A stretch of DNA of 64,000 nt from Arthrobacter sp. efr-133-TYG-118 (GCF_030209755.1 NZ_JARVRH010000012.1:306726-370725), one strand, 5' to 3'. Positions 46,201-54,627 are shown, numbered from the stretch's first letter. Notes: generated by a model from the sequence alone, not told the origin. Numbers and translations are program-made.

Positions 46201-46245
46201 CTTTGGGACGAAGTCGGCGGCGGCTACCCCACGTAGACTGACATA

Positions 46246-47055
46246 ATGCGGCTCGTAGCAAGTGACATTGACGGCACCATCCTTGGCCATGACGGCAAGA
46301 TCAGCAGCCGCACCATCCGCGCTTTCCATGCCTGCCGTGACGCGGGAATCGAGGTGGTGTTCGTGACAGGGCGGCCGCCGCGCTGGCTCTACCCCCTCCG
46401 CGAGCAGATCGGGCACAGCGGCATCGTGATTTGTTCAAATGGGGCAGTGGTGTGGGATCTTGAAGCTGACAAGCTGATTTCGGCCAATGCTTTGAGCATC
46501 GAGTCCGTGCTGGAGGCCCGCCGGATCATTAAGCAGCTCCGGCCCGACGCTTTGTTCGCGACCGAAACACTGACCGGATTCCATCTCGAGCCCGGGTTCA
46601 TCGAGAACGAAACCAGCGAGCTCCTGGCCGAGTTCACCCCTGCTTGGCTGGACGAAACGCTGACCGCGGACGACGCCGTCGTGAAGTTCCTTGCCGTGAC
46701 GCGCAGCGGCACTCCCGATGATTTCCTGGCAAAGGTGCAGCCCGCCGTCGCGCACCTGGTGGAAACCACTCACTCGGCGCCGCGGACCGCACTCCTGGAA
46801 ATGTCGGCGCCCGGTATCAACAAAGCCGTCACGCTCGCTGAATATGCGGCATCCCGGGGCATCGAGGCCGCTGAGGTAGTGGCTTTCGGCGACATGCCCA
46901 ACGACGTCGAGATGCTGCGCTGGGCGGGCGACGGTTACGCGATGGCCAGCGGCCATCCGGAGGCGATCAGCGCAGCCGGCCAGCAAGCCCCCCATTTCGA
47001 CGACGACGGCGTGGCCCAGATCCTCGAGGCAAAGCTCGCTTCCCTGCGGGTTTAG
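46246..47055 (+). CDS. HAD-superfamily Cof-type hydrolase
   Basis: A 269-residue phosphatase of the Cof class. It has the motif I variant VASDIDGTILGHDG, motif II FVTGRPP, a C2 cap and motif IV FGDMPNDVEMLRWAG. Such enzymes dephosphorylate sugar phosphates or cofactors. The Lys of motif III is in GINKAVTL. The substrate is not known. Confidence 0.92.
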   Translation: MRLVASDIDGTILGHDGKISSRTIRAFHACRDAGIEVVFVTGRPPRWLYPLREQIGHSGIVICSNGAVVWDLEADKLISANALSIESVLEARRIIKQLRPDALFATETLTGFHLEPGFIENETSELLAEFTPAWLDETLTADDAVVKFLAVTRSGTPDDFLAKVQPAVAHLVETTHSAPRTALLEMSAPGINKAVTLAEYAASRGIEAAEVVAFGDMPNDVEMLRWAGDGYAMASGHPEAISAAGQQAPHFDDDGVAQILEAKLASLRV

Positions 47056-47078
47056 TCAGCCCCGGGGTTTCCTGGCCG

Positions 47079-48353
47079 CTAGTTCGGCGCCCGCAGCCCG
47101 TGGCTGTGCGCCAAGGCAATGGCTTCTGTTCGTGAACCTACGCCGAGCTTCCTGAAGATATTCCTGACATGGAATTTAACGGTGTTTTCGCTGACGTGTA
47201 GCTTGGCGGAGATGGCTCGGTTGCGCTGTCCGGCCGCCAACAGTTGAAGAACTTCCATTTCGCGCTCGGCCAGGCCCCATCCACCGATATCGCCCACAGG
47301 GGCTGATGGCGGGTCCAGCGGCATGACCACCTGCACGTCCGCTCCCCAGCCGGCCATGACCTCGATGTTCATTCGGCCGTCCAGCGCTGCCACTCTGCTG
47401 TTGAGCCGGGCAATGTTGGGCGAATCCGCAGTCAGTTCACCCAGGCCGTCGTCGCGCACATTGATGAGCAGGTTCACGCCGTCGCAGTCCCACTGCACGC
47501 GGACGCGCCTCACCGCGGGCTGTTCAATGATTGCCAGTACCAGACCCCGCACGATCGCCCGGGCAGCGTGCGCGACTTCGCCGGGCAAGGCGCGGCCGTT
47601 GATCGGCGGTTCGATGAACTGGACGTCGAGCTCGCTGAAGTGCATGAGTGGCCGCAGGTCCTCCCGCAGCCTTTCAAACGCGGTGGCCACAGGCTCTTCC
47701 ACGAGATCCGAGGTGCGGTCGCTCAACGTCCGCAGATTGACGAGCGAGGTCGCGGCCAGGTCCGTGACGGCCTTGCGGGCCGCGGCGTCGTCGAGGGAGC
47801 TTGATCGTAGCGCCGCCAACATCGTCTCGAGCGTGGTGGAATGCCTGTCCACGAGTTCGGCAGTGACGCGGAGCCGCTCGGCGGACGCCGCCCGGGATTC
47901 CAAGAGGTACGACGGCGGCGCGTCCGCCACCTTCTCCTGGATGCGCCGTGCCGTGAGTTGCCACAGGTAGTCAAGCATCCGCAGCGCCGACTCCCGCTCC
48001 AGCGGTTCCTCGGGCAGGACCGGCTCCGTCAGGGCCAGCAGCGCATTGGTCTCGGACGTCAAGGCAAGAACGGGAAGCTGGCCTCCGGCGATGGTTGCTT
48101 CTCCCTGCCACGCCTCGCCTTCCGCAACATGGGAACGCAACTGGTCCAGTTCAGGAATGGAGACGCGGCTGATGATGGCTTCCGCCCCGGCCTTCTTCTG
48201 GGGACGGCCTGTGCAGTCCTCGGTGAAAATAACCAGCGCGCTGCTGCCCACGTAGGGCAGTGCTGCTTCACGAAGCCGCTCGGCGATACTCATCAACGGG
48301 GCGTTCGCTAGTGCGGCAATTGCTTCGAGGAGCGTCCACGTGCTTGGAGTCAT
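47079..48353 (-). CDS. Hybrid sensor with histidine-kinase-like core and LuxR DNA-binding domain
   Basis: A 424-residue one-component regulator. Residues about 15-140 look like a GAF-type sensor. About 150-215 form a helical dimerisation region with His171 in VDRHSTTLE. About 245-347 resemble a HATPase_c fold (LPGEVAHAARAIVRGL; INVRDDGLG at 297-305; GWGADVQVVMPL), but the usual N-box Asn is missing. About 358-420 are a LuxR/NarL HTH (LAEREMEVLQLLAAGQRNRA; VSENTVKFHVRNIFRKLGV). It is divergent from hxlBA and probably controls formaldehyde assimilation. Confidence 0.82.
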   Translation of the reverse strand: MTPSTWTLLEAIAALANAPLMSIAERLREAALPYVGSSALVIFTEDCTGRPQKKAGAEAIISRVSIPELDQLRSHVAEGEAWQGEATIAGGQLPVLALTSETNALLALTEPVLPEEPLERESALRMLDYLWQLTARRIQEKVADAPPSYLLESRAASAERLRVTAELVDRHSTTLETMLAALRSSSLDDAAARKAVTDLAATSLVNLRTLSDRTSDLVEEPVATAFERLREDLRPLMHFSELDVQFIEPPINGRALPGEVAHAARAIVRGLVLAIIEQPAVRRVRVQWDCDGVNLLINVRDDGLGELTADSPNIARLNSRVAALDGRMNIEVMAGWGADVQVVMPLDPPSAPVGDIGGWGLAEREMEVLQLLAAGQRNRAISAKLHVSENTVKFHVRNIFRKLGVGSRTEAIALAHSHGLRAPN

Positions 48354-48386
48354 CCCGCCACTTTAGCGGCTCACGTCTTGTGCATA

Positions 48387-48402
48387 CTACCCAAACGGGT
48401 AG
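48387..48402. promoter_or_regulatory. Inverted repeat CTACCC-AAAC-GGGTAG, candidate operator
   Basis: A perfect 6-bp inverted repeat with a 4-nt centre in the 137-nt spacer between the LuxR-type regulator and hxlB. Its size suits a LuxR-family dimer. Confidence 0.45.
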
Positions 48403-48436
48403 CTAACACTGCCCATGCTCAGCGTTACACCTATCC

Positions 48437-48450
48437 GTTCAATCCTGAAC
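48437..48450. promoter_or_regulatory. Inverted repeat GTTCA-ATCC-TGAAC, candidate operator
   Basis: A perfect 5-bp repeat with a 4-nt centre, 41 nt before hxlB. An overlapping TCAATC/GATTGA repeat spans 48439-48456. It could be a second site of the divergent regulator or lie in the hxlB leader. Confidence 0.4.
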
Positions 48451-48490
48451 GATTGATTCAAACAGAGCATTCACCTGAGCAGGAGGAATC

Positions 48491-49111
48491 GTGACCACCA
48501 CTGCAGAGACGTTCCACACCGCCTCGGATGTCGAGCTAAGCGTGGATGTCGAGCTAAGCCTGGCCCTCGTGGGCAGCGAGATCGCGGAAACGGCCGCTGA
48601 AGTGGACCTGCGGCAGCTGTCCCGCCTGGCCACGGAAGTCCAGACCGCTGGGAACTCGGCCACCGGCCGGATCTTCGTTGCAGGAGCCGGCCGCAGCGGC
48701 CTTGTCCTGCGCATGGCCGCGATGCGGCTCATGCACCTTGGATTCGACGTGCACATCGCCGGGGACACCACGACGCCGGCTATCCGCTCGGGCGACCTCC
48801 TGCTGCTTGCCTCGGGCTCCGGGACGACCTCCGGCGTCGTGCGGGCTGCTGAGACGGCCTCCAAAGCCGGCGCAAGGATCGCCGTGTACACCGCGAACGC
48901 AACCTCCCCGCTAGCGGAACTGGCCGACGTCGTCGTCATCATTCCTGCGGCGCAAAAGACGGACCACGGATCCACACTGTCCCGCCAGTATTCCGGCAGC
49001 CTGTTCGAGCAGGTCCTCTTCCTCGTTGCCGAAGCAGTCTTCCAGACCCTGTGGGACAACGACGCAACCCCGGCCGAGGAACTCTGGCTCCGCCACGCCA
49101 ACCTCGAATAG
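48491..49111 (+). CDS. hxlB: 6-phospho-3-hexuloisomerase
   Basis: A 206-residue SIS-domain isomerase converting 3-hexulose-6-P to fructose-6-P in the ribulose monophosphate (RuMP) pathway. The SIS fold includes IFVAGAGRSGLVLRMAAMRLMHLG, LLLLASGSGTTSGVV and YSGSLFEQVLFLVAEAVFQ. The GTG start has AGGAGGA upstream. An exact in-frame 16-of-18-nt duplication near the N terminus encodes DVELSV then DVELSL. hxlA follows after 52 nt. Confidence 0.93.
   Translation: MTTTAETFHTASDVELSVDVELSLALVGSEIAETAAEVDLRQLSRLATEVQTAGNSATGRIFVAGAGRSGLVLRMAAMRLMHLGFDVHIAGDTTTPAIRSGDLLLLASGSGTTSGVVRAAETASKAGARIAVYTANATSPLAELADVVVIIPAAQKTDHGSTLSRQYSGSLFEQVLFLVAEAVFQTLWDNDATPAEELWLRHANLE
48526..48559. repeat. In-frame tandem duplication (18-nt period) in hxlB
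   Basis: GGATGTCGAGCTAAGC occurs at 48526-48541 and 48544-48559. It adds six residues before the SIS fold without changing the frame, suggesting a recent slippage event. Confidence 0.85.
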
Positions 49112-49163
49112 CCCCTGATTTCCACCGCACCAACACCAAAACAAACTACCGAAAGAGAACCCC

Positions 49164-49787
49164 ATGAAGCTGCAAGTCGCCATCGACGTCCTCACCACCG
49201 AAGCTGCCCTCGAGATCGCCGGCAAGGTGGCCGAATACGTTGACATCATTGAACTCGGCACCCCGCTCGTGAAAAGCGAAGGTCTTTCGGCCGTGACCGC
49301 CATCAAGGAAGCCCACCCGGACAAGATCGTGTTCGCTGACCTCAAGACCATGGACGCCGGCGAACTCGAAGCAGACATCGCTTTCAAGGCCGGCGCAGAC
49401 CTCGTCTCAGTGCTCGGCGGCGCGGACGACTCCACCATCGCCGGTGCGGTCAAGGCGGCCAAGGCACACAACAAGGGCATCGTGGTGGACCTGATCGGCG
49501 TTGCGGACAAAGTGACCCGCGCCAAGGAAGCCCGCGCCCTCGGTGCCAAGTTCATCGAGTTCCACGCCGGCCTCGACGAGCAGGCAAAGCCGGGCTACAA
49601 CCTGGACGTCCTGCTGAGCGCCGGCGAGGAAGCCCGCGTGCCGTTCTCCGTCGCCGGCGGCGTGAATCTGTCCACCATCGGAGCCGTCCAGCGCGCCGGA
49701 GCGGATGTCGCCGTCGTCGGCGGTTCCATCTACGGCGCAGACGACCCCGCCCTTGCCGCGAAGCAACTCCGCGCCGCAATCATCTAA
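49164..49787 (+). CDS. hxlA: 3-hexulose-6-phosphate synthase
   Basis: A 207-residue TIM-barrel enzyme that condenses formaldehyde with ribulose-5-P. The family motifs are KLQVAIDVLTTEAALEIAG, VDIIELGTPL, VFADLKTMDAGELEAD and VSVLGGADDSTI, with VAGGVNLSTIG at the phosphate site. It acts just before HxlB. The pair detoxifies or assimilates formaldehyde released by demethylation of methylated or methoxylated substrates. AAAGAGAA is the SD. Confidence 0.94.
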   Translation: MKLQVAIDVLTTEAALEIAGKVAEYVDIIELGTPLVKSEGLSAVTAIKEAHPDKIVFADLKTMDAGELEADIAFKAGADLVSVLGGADDSTIAGAVKAAKAHNKGIVVDLIGVADKVTRAKEARALGAKFIEFHAGLDEQAKPGYNLDVLLSAGEEARVPFSVAGGVNLSTIGAVQRAGADVAVVGGSIYGADDPALAAKQLRAAII

Positions 49788-49805
49788 GGTCCACTTTTCC
49801 GCTGG

Positions 49806-49881
49806 GCGCTCCCAACTAGCTAACAGTTAATGTCGTTTTCAGGCCTCTAAACGACATTAACTGTTAGCTAGTTGGGAGCGC
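49806..49881. repeat. Perfect 33-bp inverted repeat after hxlA
   Basis: Arms 49806-49838 and 49849-49881 are perfectly complementary over 33 bp around a 10-nt loop (TCAGGCCTCT). They contain CCCAACTAG/CTAGTTGGG near the ends and GTCGTT/AACGAC inside, words shared with the elements near 27528 and 40635. It starts 19 nt after the hxlA stop. It may terminate hxlBA, although no T-run follows. Confidence 0.85.
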
Positions 49882-49968
49882 TCACCCATTACACAGCTTC
49901 AGTCCAACTGCCGTTCAACTACTCCCCGTAGGCTCATGCCGTATTCGATGCCGATCACAGGGGACATG

Positions 49969-50217
49969 ATGGCCAAGAGAAAGACGGCAGGGTGGCCCGA
50001 GGCCCCCGTTCGCCGGGCAGTGCCAGCTGAACATTGGAAGCAGTTGCGCCGCGGAGACCGCGTGAGCGTCAAGCTCGCGCCCGGGTTTGAGAACCCCGGC
50101 CAGGTGGACGCCGTTTCGAGCGACCACAGCGTGGTCTGGGTAAACCTCGACGGCGGTCGCGGCCGCACGCTGGTGCACTGCGGCGACGGCGTGGAGATCG
50201 TCCCGCAGGAATCCTGA
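49969..50217 (+). CDS. Small conserved-looking basic protein of unknown function
   Basis: An 82-residue protein. KRKTAGWPEAPVRRAVP leads into a compact beta-rich segment (LRRGDRVSVKLAPGFENPG; VVWVNLDGGRGRTLVHCGDG). The pattern suggests a small SH3-like barrel. ATG codons at 49966 and 49969 are adjacent and AGGGGA lies upstream. An ATG at 49936 would add 11 residues. No family was recognised. Confidence 0.6.
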   Translation: MAKRKTAGWPEAPVRRAVPAEHWKQLRRGDRVSVKLAPGFENPGQVDAVSSDHSVVWVNLDGGRGRTLVHCGDGVEIVPQES

Positions 50218-50255
50218 CGGGGTCGAGGGCGGCACGGCCGGGTTACGCTACCCGT

Positions 50256-51041
50256 GTGAGCTCGCATCTGCCCTTCTTCAGTCGCCCGGACGGACGATCC
50301 GCTCCGCTTGCCTTCGCGCACCGAGGGTTTTCGCCGGATGGCCTTGAGAACTCGGCCGCGGCATTCAGGGCCGCGCTTGAGCTTGGCTTCACGCACCTTG
50401 AAACCGATGCCCGCACCACTGCCGACCGCGTGGTACTCCTTTTTCACGACGACACCCTCGACCGTGTCACAGATGCCCACGGCCCCATCTCCGGCCTCAG
50501 CGCTGCCGAGATTGCCAACGCCCGCATCGGGGGCCGCGAAGCAATTCCCCGCTTGGCAGAAGTCCTGACGGCATTCCCCGAGGCTCGGCTGAACATCGAC
50601 GTCAAGGATTGGCATAGCGTCAAGCCCCTCGCCGGAGTCATTGAAGAACTGAATGCCCATGACCGGGTGCTGATCGCGAGCTTTTCCGACCGCAGGCGCC
50701 GTGCGGTCCTGCGGCTGCTCCGCCGTCGAACGGCATCGTCAGCGGGAATCGTCGGCAACGCTGCCTTTACTCTTTTGGGACCGCTTCTTCCGGAGCGCTG
50801 GCTGCGGAAGATCCTGCACGACGTCGATGCCCTCCAGGTACCCGTCCGCTACGGCCCCCTGACGGTAGTGACGCCCGGTTTCCTGCGGCGCGCGCATCGG
50901 CTTGGGCTCCAGGTTCACGTCTGGACGGTCAACGATTCCGTCGAGATGGCCGGGCTGCTGGAGATGGGCGTGGACGGCCTTGTCACCGACCGTGCGGATC
51001 GTCTGAAGTCGGTGCTGCAAGGCCGGGGCCAGTGGTGGTGA
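50256..51041 (+). CDS. Glycerophosphodiester phosphodiesterase
   Basis: A 261-residue GDPD TIM-barrel enzyme releasing glycerol-3-P from phospholipid headgroup diesters. It has AHRGFSPDGLENSAAAFRAAL with the catalytic His-Arg, THLETDARTTAD with the metal Glu and Asp, and LLFHDDTLDRVTD with the second His. The GTG start follows a weak SD. The 3' end overlaps the convergent sigma-factor gene by 59 nt. Confidence 0.93.
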   Translation: MSSHLPFFSRPDGRSAPLAFAHRGFSPDGLENSAAAFRAALELGFTHLETDARTTADRVVLLFHDDTLDRVTDAHGPISGLSAAEIANARIGGREAIPRLAEVLTAFPEARLNIDVKDWHSVKPLAGVIEELNAHDRVLIASFSDRRRRAVLRLLRRRTASSAGIVGNAAFTLLGPLLPERWLRKILHDVDALQVPVRYGPLTVVTPGFLRRAHRLGLQVHVWTVNDSVEMAGLLEMGVDGLVTDRADRLKSVLQGRGQWW

Positions 51042-52260
51042 GCGCCCGGACGCGCCCTTCCAAGAAGTCTCGCTCGGCGTCGTTATCCGTGCGCTCCTGC
51101 GCGGCCCGGTAGGCGGCGACAGCCTCTGTGTTGCGGCCCAGGCGCCGGAGCAGATCGGCCCGCACTGCGTGGAAAAGATAGTAGTGGCCCAGCTCAAGGA
51201 CGTCGACGGCGGCAAGCCCCGCGGCGGGTCCTTCCACCTCCGCGAGGGCCACCGCACGGTTCAAGGCGACCACCGGCGTCGGCTCCATTGCCAGGAGTTG
51301 CCCGTACAACGCCAGGATTTGGTGCCAATCCGTGTCCACGGGCTGTGCGGCATCGCTGTGCACCGCGTTGATGGCAGCTTGCAATTGGTACGGTCCGGGC
51401 TGGTTCCTCTTCAGGCATTGCCGCACCAACGACTGCCCTTCCGCTATTTGGTCCCGGTACCAGAGGCTGCGGTCCTGGTCCGCGAGGAGCACCAGGCCGC
51501 CATCGGAAGTTGTCCGTGCTGCGCTGCGGGCATTTAGCAGAAGCATGAGGGCCAGGAGCCCTTTGGCTTCGGGCTCGTCAGGCATGAGTTCCATGATGAG
51601 CCGGCCCAGGCGCAAGGCCTCGCGGCAGAGGTCTTCGCGCACCAGCCCGGCCCCCGAGCTTGCCGCGTAGCCCTCGTTGAAGACGAGGTAGACCACGGCC
51701 AGCACCGACTTCAAGCGCTCGGGCAGCTCGGCCCCGCTCGGTACCCGGTAGGGGATGTGGGCGTCGCGGATCTTGCCTTTGGCCCGCACCAGGCGCTGCG
51801 CCATGGTTGGCTCAGGCACGAGGAAAGCGTGGGCGATTTCGGCGGTGCCGAGCCCGCCCAGGAGCTTGAGTGTCAGCGCTACTTGCGCCGCCCGGTTGAT
51901 GGCGGGGTGGCAGCATGTAAAGATCAGCCGGAGCTGGTCGTCTTCCACGCCATCCACCTCGATTCCTTCGGTTTCATCGCCGTGTTCATCGCCGTGCAGG
52001 AGCGCGGCCTGGGCGAGTTTCTCCCTGCCGGAGGCCTCGCGGCGGAGCCGGTCGATGGCGCGGTTGCGGGCGGTGGTGATGATCCAGCCGGCCGGGCTTG
52101 GCGGCTTCCCGGCGTCGGGCCAACGGGCCACGGCCTCGGTGAAAGCGTCCTGAACCGCGTCTTCTGCGGCATCTATGCTGCCCAAAACGCGGACCAGGAC
52201 CGCCACGGAGCGTCCATACTCTTCGCGGAATATTTGCCCGATCTCCGAAATATGGAGCAT
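50983..52260 (-). CDS. ECF42-type sigma factor with C-terminal TPR-like domain
   Basis: A 425-residue sigma factor. Regions 2 and 4 (SIDAAEDAVQDAFTEAVARWP; WIITTARNRAIDRLRREAS; GLGTAEIAHAFLVPEPTMAQRLVRAKGKI) are followed by a long helical domain (about 190-410) with VYLVFNEGYAASSG and repeated helix pairs. That is the ECF42/DUF6596 architecture, controlled through its own C-terminal extension rather than a classical anti-sigma. The cotranscribed YCII/DGPF gene upstream is the typical partner. The ATG at 52260 is 7 nt after the YCII stop. Confidence 0.9.
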   Translation of the reverse strand: MLHISEIGQIFREEYGRSVAVLVRVLGSIDAAEDAVQDAFTEAVARWPDAGKPPSPAGWIITTARNRAIDRLRREASGREKLAQAALLHGDEHGDETEGIEVDGVEDDQLRLIFTCCHPAINRAAQVALTLKLLGGLGTAEIAHAFLVPEPTMAQRLVRAKGKIRDAHIPYRVPSGAELPERLKSVLAVVYLVFNEGYAASSGAGLVREDLCREALRLGRLIMELMPDEPEAKGLLALMLLLNARSAARTTSDGGLVLLADQDRSLWYRDQIAEGQSLVRQCLKRNQPGPYQLQAAINAVHSDAAQPVDTDWHQILALYGQLLAMEPTPVVALNRAVALAEVEGPAAGLAAVDVLELGHYYLFHAVRADLLRRLGRNTEAVAAYRAAQERTDNDAERDFLEGRVRALTTTGPGLAAPTSDDPHGR

Positions 52261-52267
52261 GAGGAAA

Positions 52268-52618
52268 CTATTCCCGGTAGCCTGCGAACGGCCGGACCTC
52301 GATAGGAAGCGTGGTGGCTTGGGCGGCTTTGCGTCCCCAGCCGAGCGCAACGTCCAGGTCCGGGGCTTCGATCACCCACAGGCCGCCCACATGTTCCTTG
52401 GCCTCGGTGAAGGGGCCGTCCGTGGTGAGTACTTCGCAGTCGTTCACACGCACCACTGTGGAGGTGCTGGCCGGGTGCAGGCCGCCCGTGAAAACCCAGG
52501 CGCCGGCGTCGCGCATTTCCTGGTTCAGGACGTCAAGATCGGCCATGATTTTGTTGAGGACTTCGGGTTCCGGGGCGGGGCCGTCGGGCTGGTAGATGCT
52601 GAGCAGATAGCGTGACAT
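52268..52618 (-). CDS. YCII-related (DGPF-domain) protein
   Basis: A 116-residue protein beginning SRYLLSIYQPDGPAPEPEVL, with the family signature VLTTDGPFTEAKEHVGGLWVIEA. DGPF proteins are consistently encoded with ECF42 sigma factors and are among their targets in other actinobacteria. Its reaction is unknown. The ATG at 52618 has AAGGAGGAA, so the longer start at 52666 is rejected. Confidence 0.92.
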   Translation of the reverse strand: MSRYLLSIYQPDGPAPEPEVLNKIMADLDVLNQEMRDAGAWVFTGGLHPASTSTVVRVNDCEVLTTDGPFTEAKEHVGGLWVIEAPDLDVALGWGRKAAQATTLPIEVRPFAGYRE

Positions 52619-52750
52619 GACTGTTCCTCCTTGGGATGTGGCGCCGGCACCTTGCCTGCGTCTCACCCTCTATACGAACGGCGTGAGCTGTTTTCGACAT
52701 CTCCACGTACGAATCTGCGAAAAGCTTAGTCCCGCTGGCAGGATGGGAGC

Positions 52751-53893
52751 ATGCGTATCCTGATTGCTCCGGACAAGTTCAAAGGTTCACTCACCGCCGC
52801 AGAAGCAGCGTCGGCGATGGCCGAGGGGGCATTGCGCGTCTATCCGGATGCCGTGGTGACGCAGTTTCCCATCGCCGACGGTGGCGAAGGAACACTGGAA
52901 GCAGCCGTGGCGGCAGGCTACGAAGAGCGGATCAATGCCGTCGTGGGCCCCATTCTCAAGCCGGTGGGTGCCGCATGGGCCATCCGGCAAAACGCTTTCG
53001 GCGGAGCCACCGCGGTGATCGAAACAGCACAAGCGTCCGGACTGGCACACATGGACCCGACGCCGGAGAACGCCTTGCGCGCCCACAGCTACGGTTGCGG
53101 CCAGCTCATCGCCGCGGCCCTCGACGCCGGAGCCACCGAGATCGTGCTCGGCCTGGGCGGATCCGCGATGTCCGACGGCGGCAGCGGGGCCCTGCGTGCG
53201 CTCGGGCTGAAGCCCCTGGACGCGGCCGGAAATGTGGTTCCGCTCGGCGGTGGCTCGCTCGCCGACGTCGTCTCCCTCGACCTCTCCGGGCTTGATCCGC
53301 GCCTGACCGCAGTGAGGTTCCGGATCGCGGTCGACGTCCAGAACCCCCTCTTTGGAAGTGACGGCGCTGCCCATGTGTTCGGCCCGCAGAAGGGCGCGGA
53401 CGAAGACGCGGTGGAACTGCTCGATGCCGGCCTGCGCAACTGGGCATCCCTGCTGAGGGAAGCGGGCGGACAGGACGTCAACGTTCCCGGCGCCGGAGCG
53501 GCCGGCGGGTTTCCGGCGTCGTTCCTGGCCTTCACCCAGGCGACGCTGGAAGGCGGGTTCGCCCTCGTGGCGGGACTGACAGGGCTTCCCGAACAGCTCG
53601 ACGGCGCGGACCTGGTGATCACCGGCGAAGGATCCATGGACTCGCAGTCGCTGACCGGCAAGGCACCCATCGCTCTCGCGGATTCGGCACACGGGCAAGG
53701 AATACCGGTGATTGTGGTAGCCGGCAGGATACTGGTGACCCCCGAGGAACTAGCCGGCCACGGCGTGGTGGCCGCGGCGCAGCTCCTCGACGTCGCACAG
53801 CGTCGCGATGGAGTGCCCGACGCAGCTGATGCCGTAGCGAACGCGGCCAAATACCTCGCATGGGCCACGAGCCAGGTGCTCGAAGGCGTCTAA
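52751..53893 (+). CDS. Glycerate kinase
   Basis: A 380-residue GlxK/GarK family kinase that makes 2-phosphoglycerate from glycerate. It has ILIAPDKFKGSLTAAEAASAM, FPIADGGEGTLEA, ETAQASGLA, GLGGSAMSDGGSGALRALG and VITGEGSMDSQSLTGKAP. It stands alone, followed by a fold-back element. It would feed glycerate from glyoxylate or sugar-acid breakdown into glycolysis. Confidence 0.94.
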   Translation: MRILIAPDKFKGSLTAAEAASAMAEGALRVYPDAVVTQFPIADGGEGTLEAAVAAGYEERINAVVGPILKPVGAAWAIRQNAFGGATAVIETAQASGLAHMDPTPENALRAHSYGCGQLIAAALDAGATEIVLGLGGSAMSDGGSGALRALGLKPLDAAGNVVPLGGGSLADVVSLDLSGLDPRLTAVRFRIAVDVQNPLFGSDGAAHVFGPQKGADEDAVELLDAGLRNWASLLREAGGQDVNVPGAGAAGGFPASFLAFTQATLEGGFALVAGLTGLPEQLDGADLVITGEGSMDSQSLTGKAPIALADSAHGQGIPVIVVAGRILVTPEELAGHGVVAAAQLLDVAQRRDGVPDAADAVANAAKYLAWATSQVLEGV

Positions 53894-53902
53894 GCTTCGG
53901 TC

Positions 53903-53992
53903 CACCGGTGAACATGCCCCCCAGTGGATGCGAAGAATGGACATAGCGCGAATATGCCCATTCCTGAGTGCCAAGAGGGGGCATGCCCGGTG
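53903..53992. repeat. Nested fold-back element after the glycerate kinase gene
   Basis: Three nested stems lie in a 263-nt gap: CACCGG/CCGGTG (53903-53908, 53987-53992), CATGCCCCC/GGGGGCATG (53913-53921, 53977-53985) and GAATGGACATA/TATGCCCATTC (53935-53945, 53953-53963; one mismatch). It begins 10 nt after the stop codon. It may act as a terminator and looks like a dispersed repeat. The remaining gap to yqeY shows no further gene. Confidence 0.7.
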
Positions 53993-54156
53993 TTGGATTG
54001 TGGGTTACTCGGCCTCACCGGGCAGATAATTAAGGTACAAAGCATGGCTCTGACTTCTGCCATGCACCTACGATGCGACGACCCCGCCCGGGACGCCGTC
54101 ACCGTCTGCCGGGCTGGCAGCCGGCCAGCACGGGACATCGAATCGAGGAGCACACC

Positions 54157-54621
54157 ATGTCCACCTTGAAAGAGCGGCTGCACGCAGACGTCGTCAGCCA
54201 CATGAAGGATGGCAACCGCATCGCCCTGAACGCCACACGCAACGTCCTCAGCGAGATTGACACCCGTGAGAAAGCCGGCCAGAGGCCGATCCAGCTGGAC
54301 GACGCCCAAATCACGAAGATGTTGCAGAAGGAGGCTTCCCAGTATCACGAGGTCGCCAGGCTTTACGAGGAGGCCGGAGAATCCGAGCGTGCCGCCACGG
54401 AGATCGCCGATGCCGAGGTAATCGAGGCCTATCTGCCGGAACCACTGACCGCCGAAGAAGTTGAATCCATCGTTGACGAGGTCATCGCCTCGCTCAAGGA
54501 CGACGGCGTGGAGCTGTCCCTTATGCACATGGGTTATGTCATGAAACCGGTCACCGAAAAGATCGGCGGCCGCTTCGACGGCAAGGCGCTCAGCGAGATT
54601 GTTCGTCGGCGCCTGTCTTAA
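54157..54621 (+). CDS. GatB/YqeY-domain protein
   Basis: A 154-residue YqeY-family protein (TLKERLHADVVSHMKDGN; ALNATRNVLSEIDTREKAG; ADAEVIEAYLPEPLTAEEVE; GGRFDGKALSEIVRRRL). It is related to the C-terminal tail domain of GatB, which binds tRNA in Asp/Glu-tRNA amidotransferase. The stand-alone role is not established. The ATG at 54157 has GAGGAG upstream, so longer in-frame starts are rejected. Confidence 0.92.
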   Translation: MSTLKERLHADVVSHMKDGNRIALNATRNVLSEIDTREKAGQRPIQLDDAQITKMLQKEASQYHEVARLYEEAGESERAATEIADAEVIEAYLPEPLTAEEVESIVDEVIASLKDDGVELSLMHMGYVMKPVTEKIGGRFDGKALSEIVRRRLS

Positions 54622-54627
54622 CTAGGT

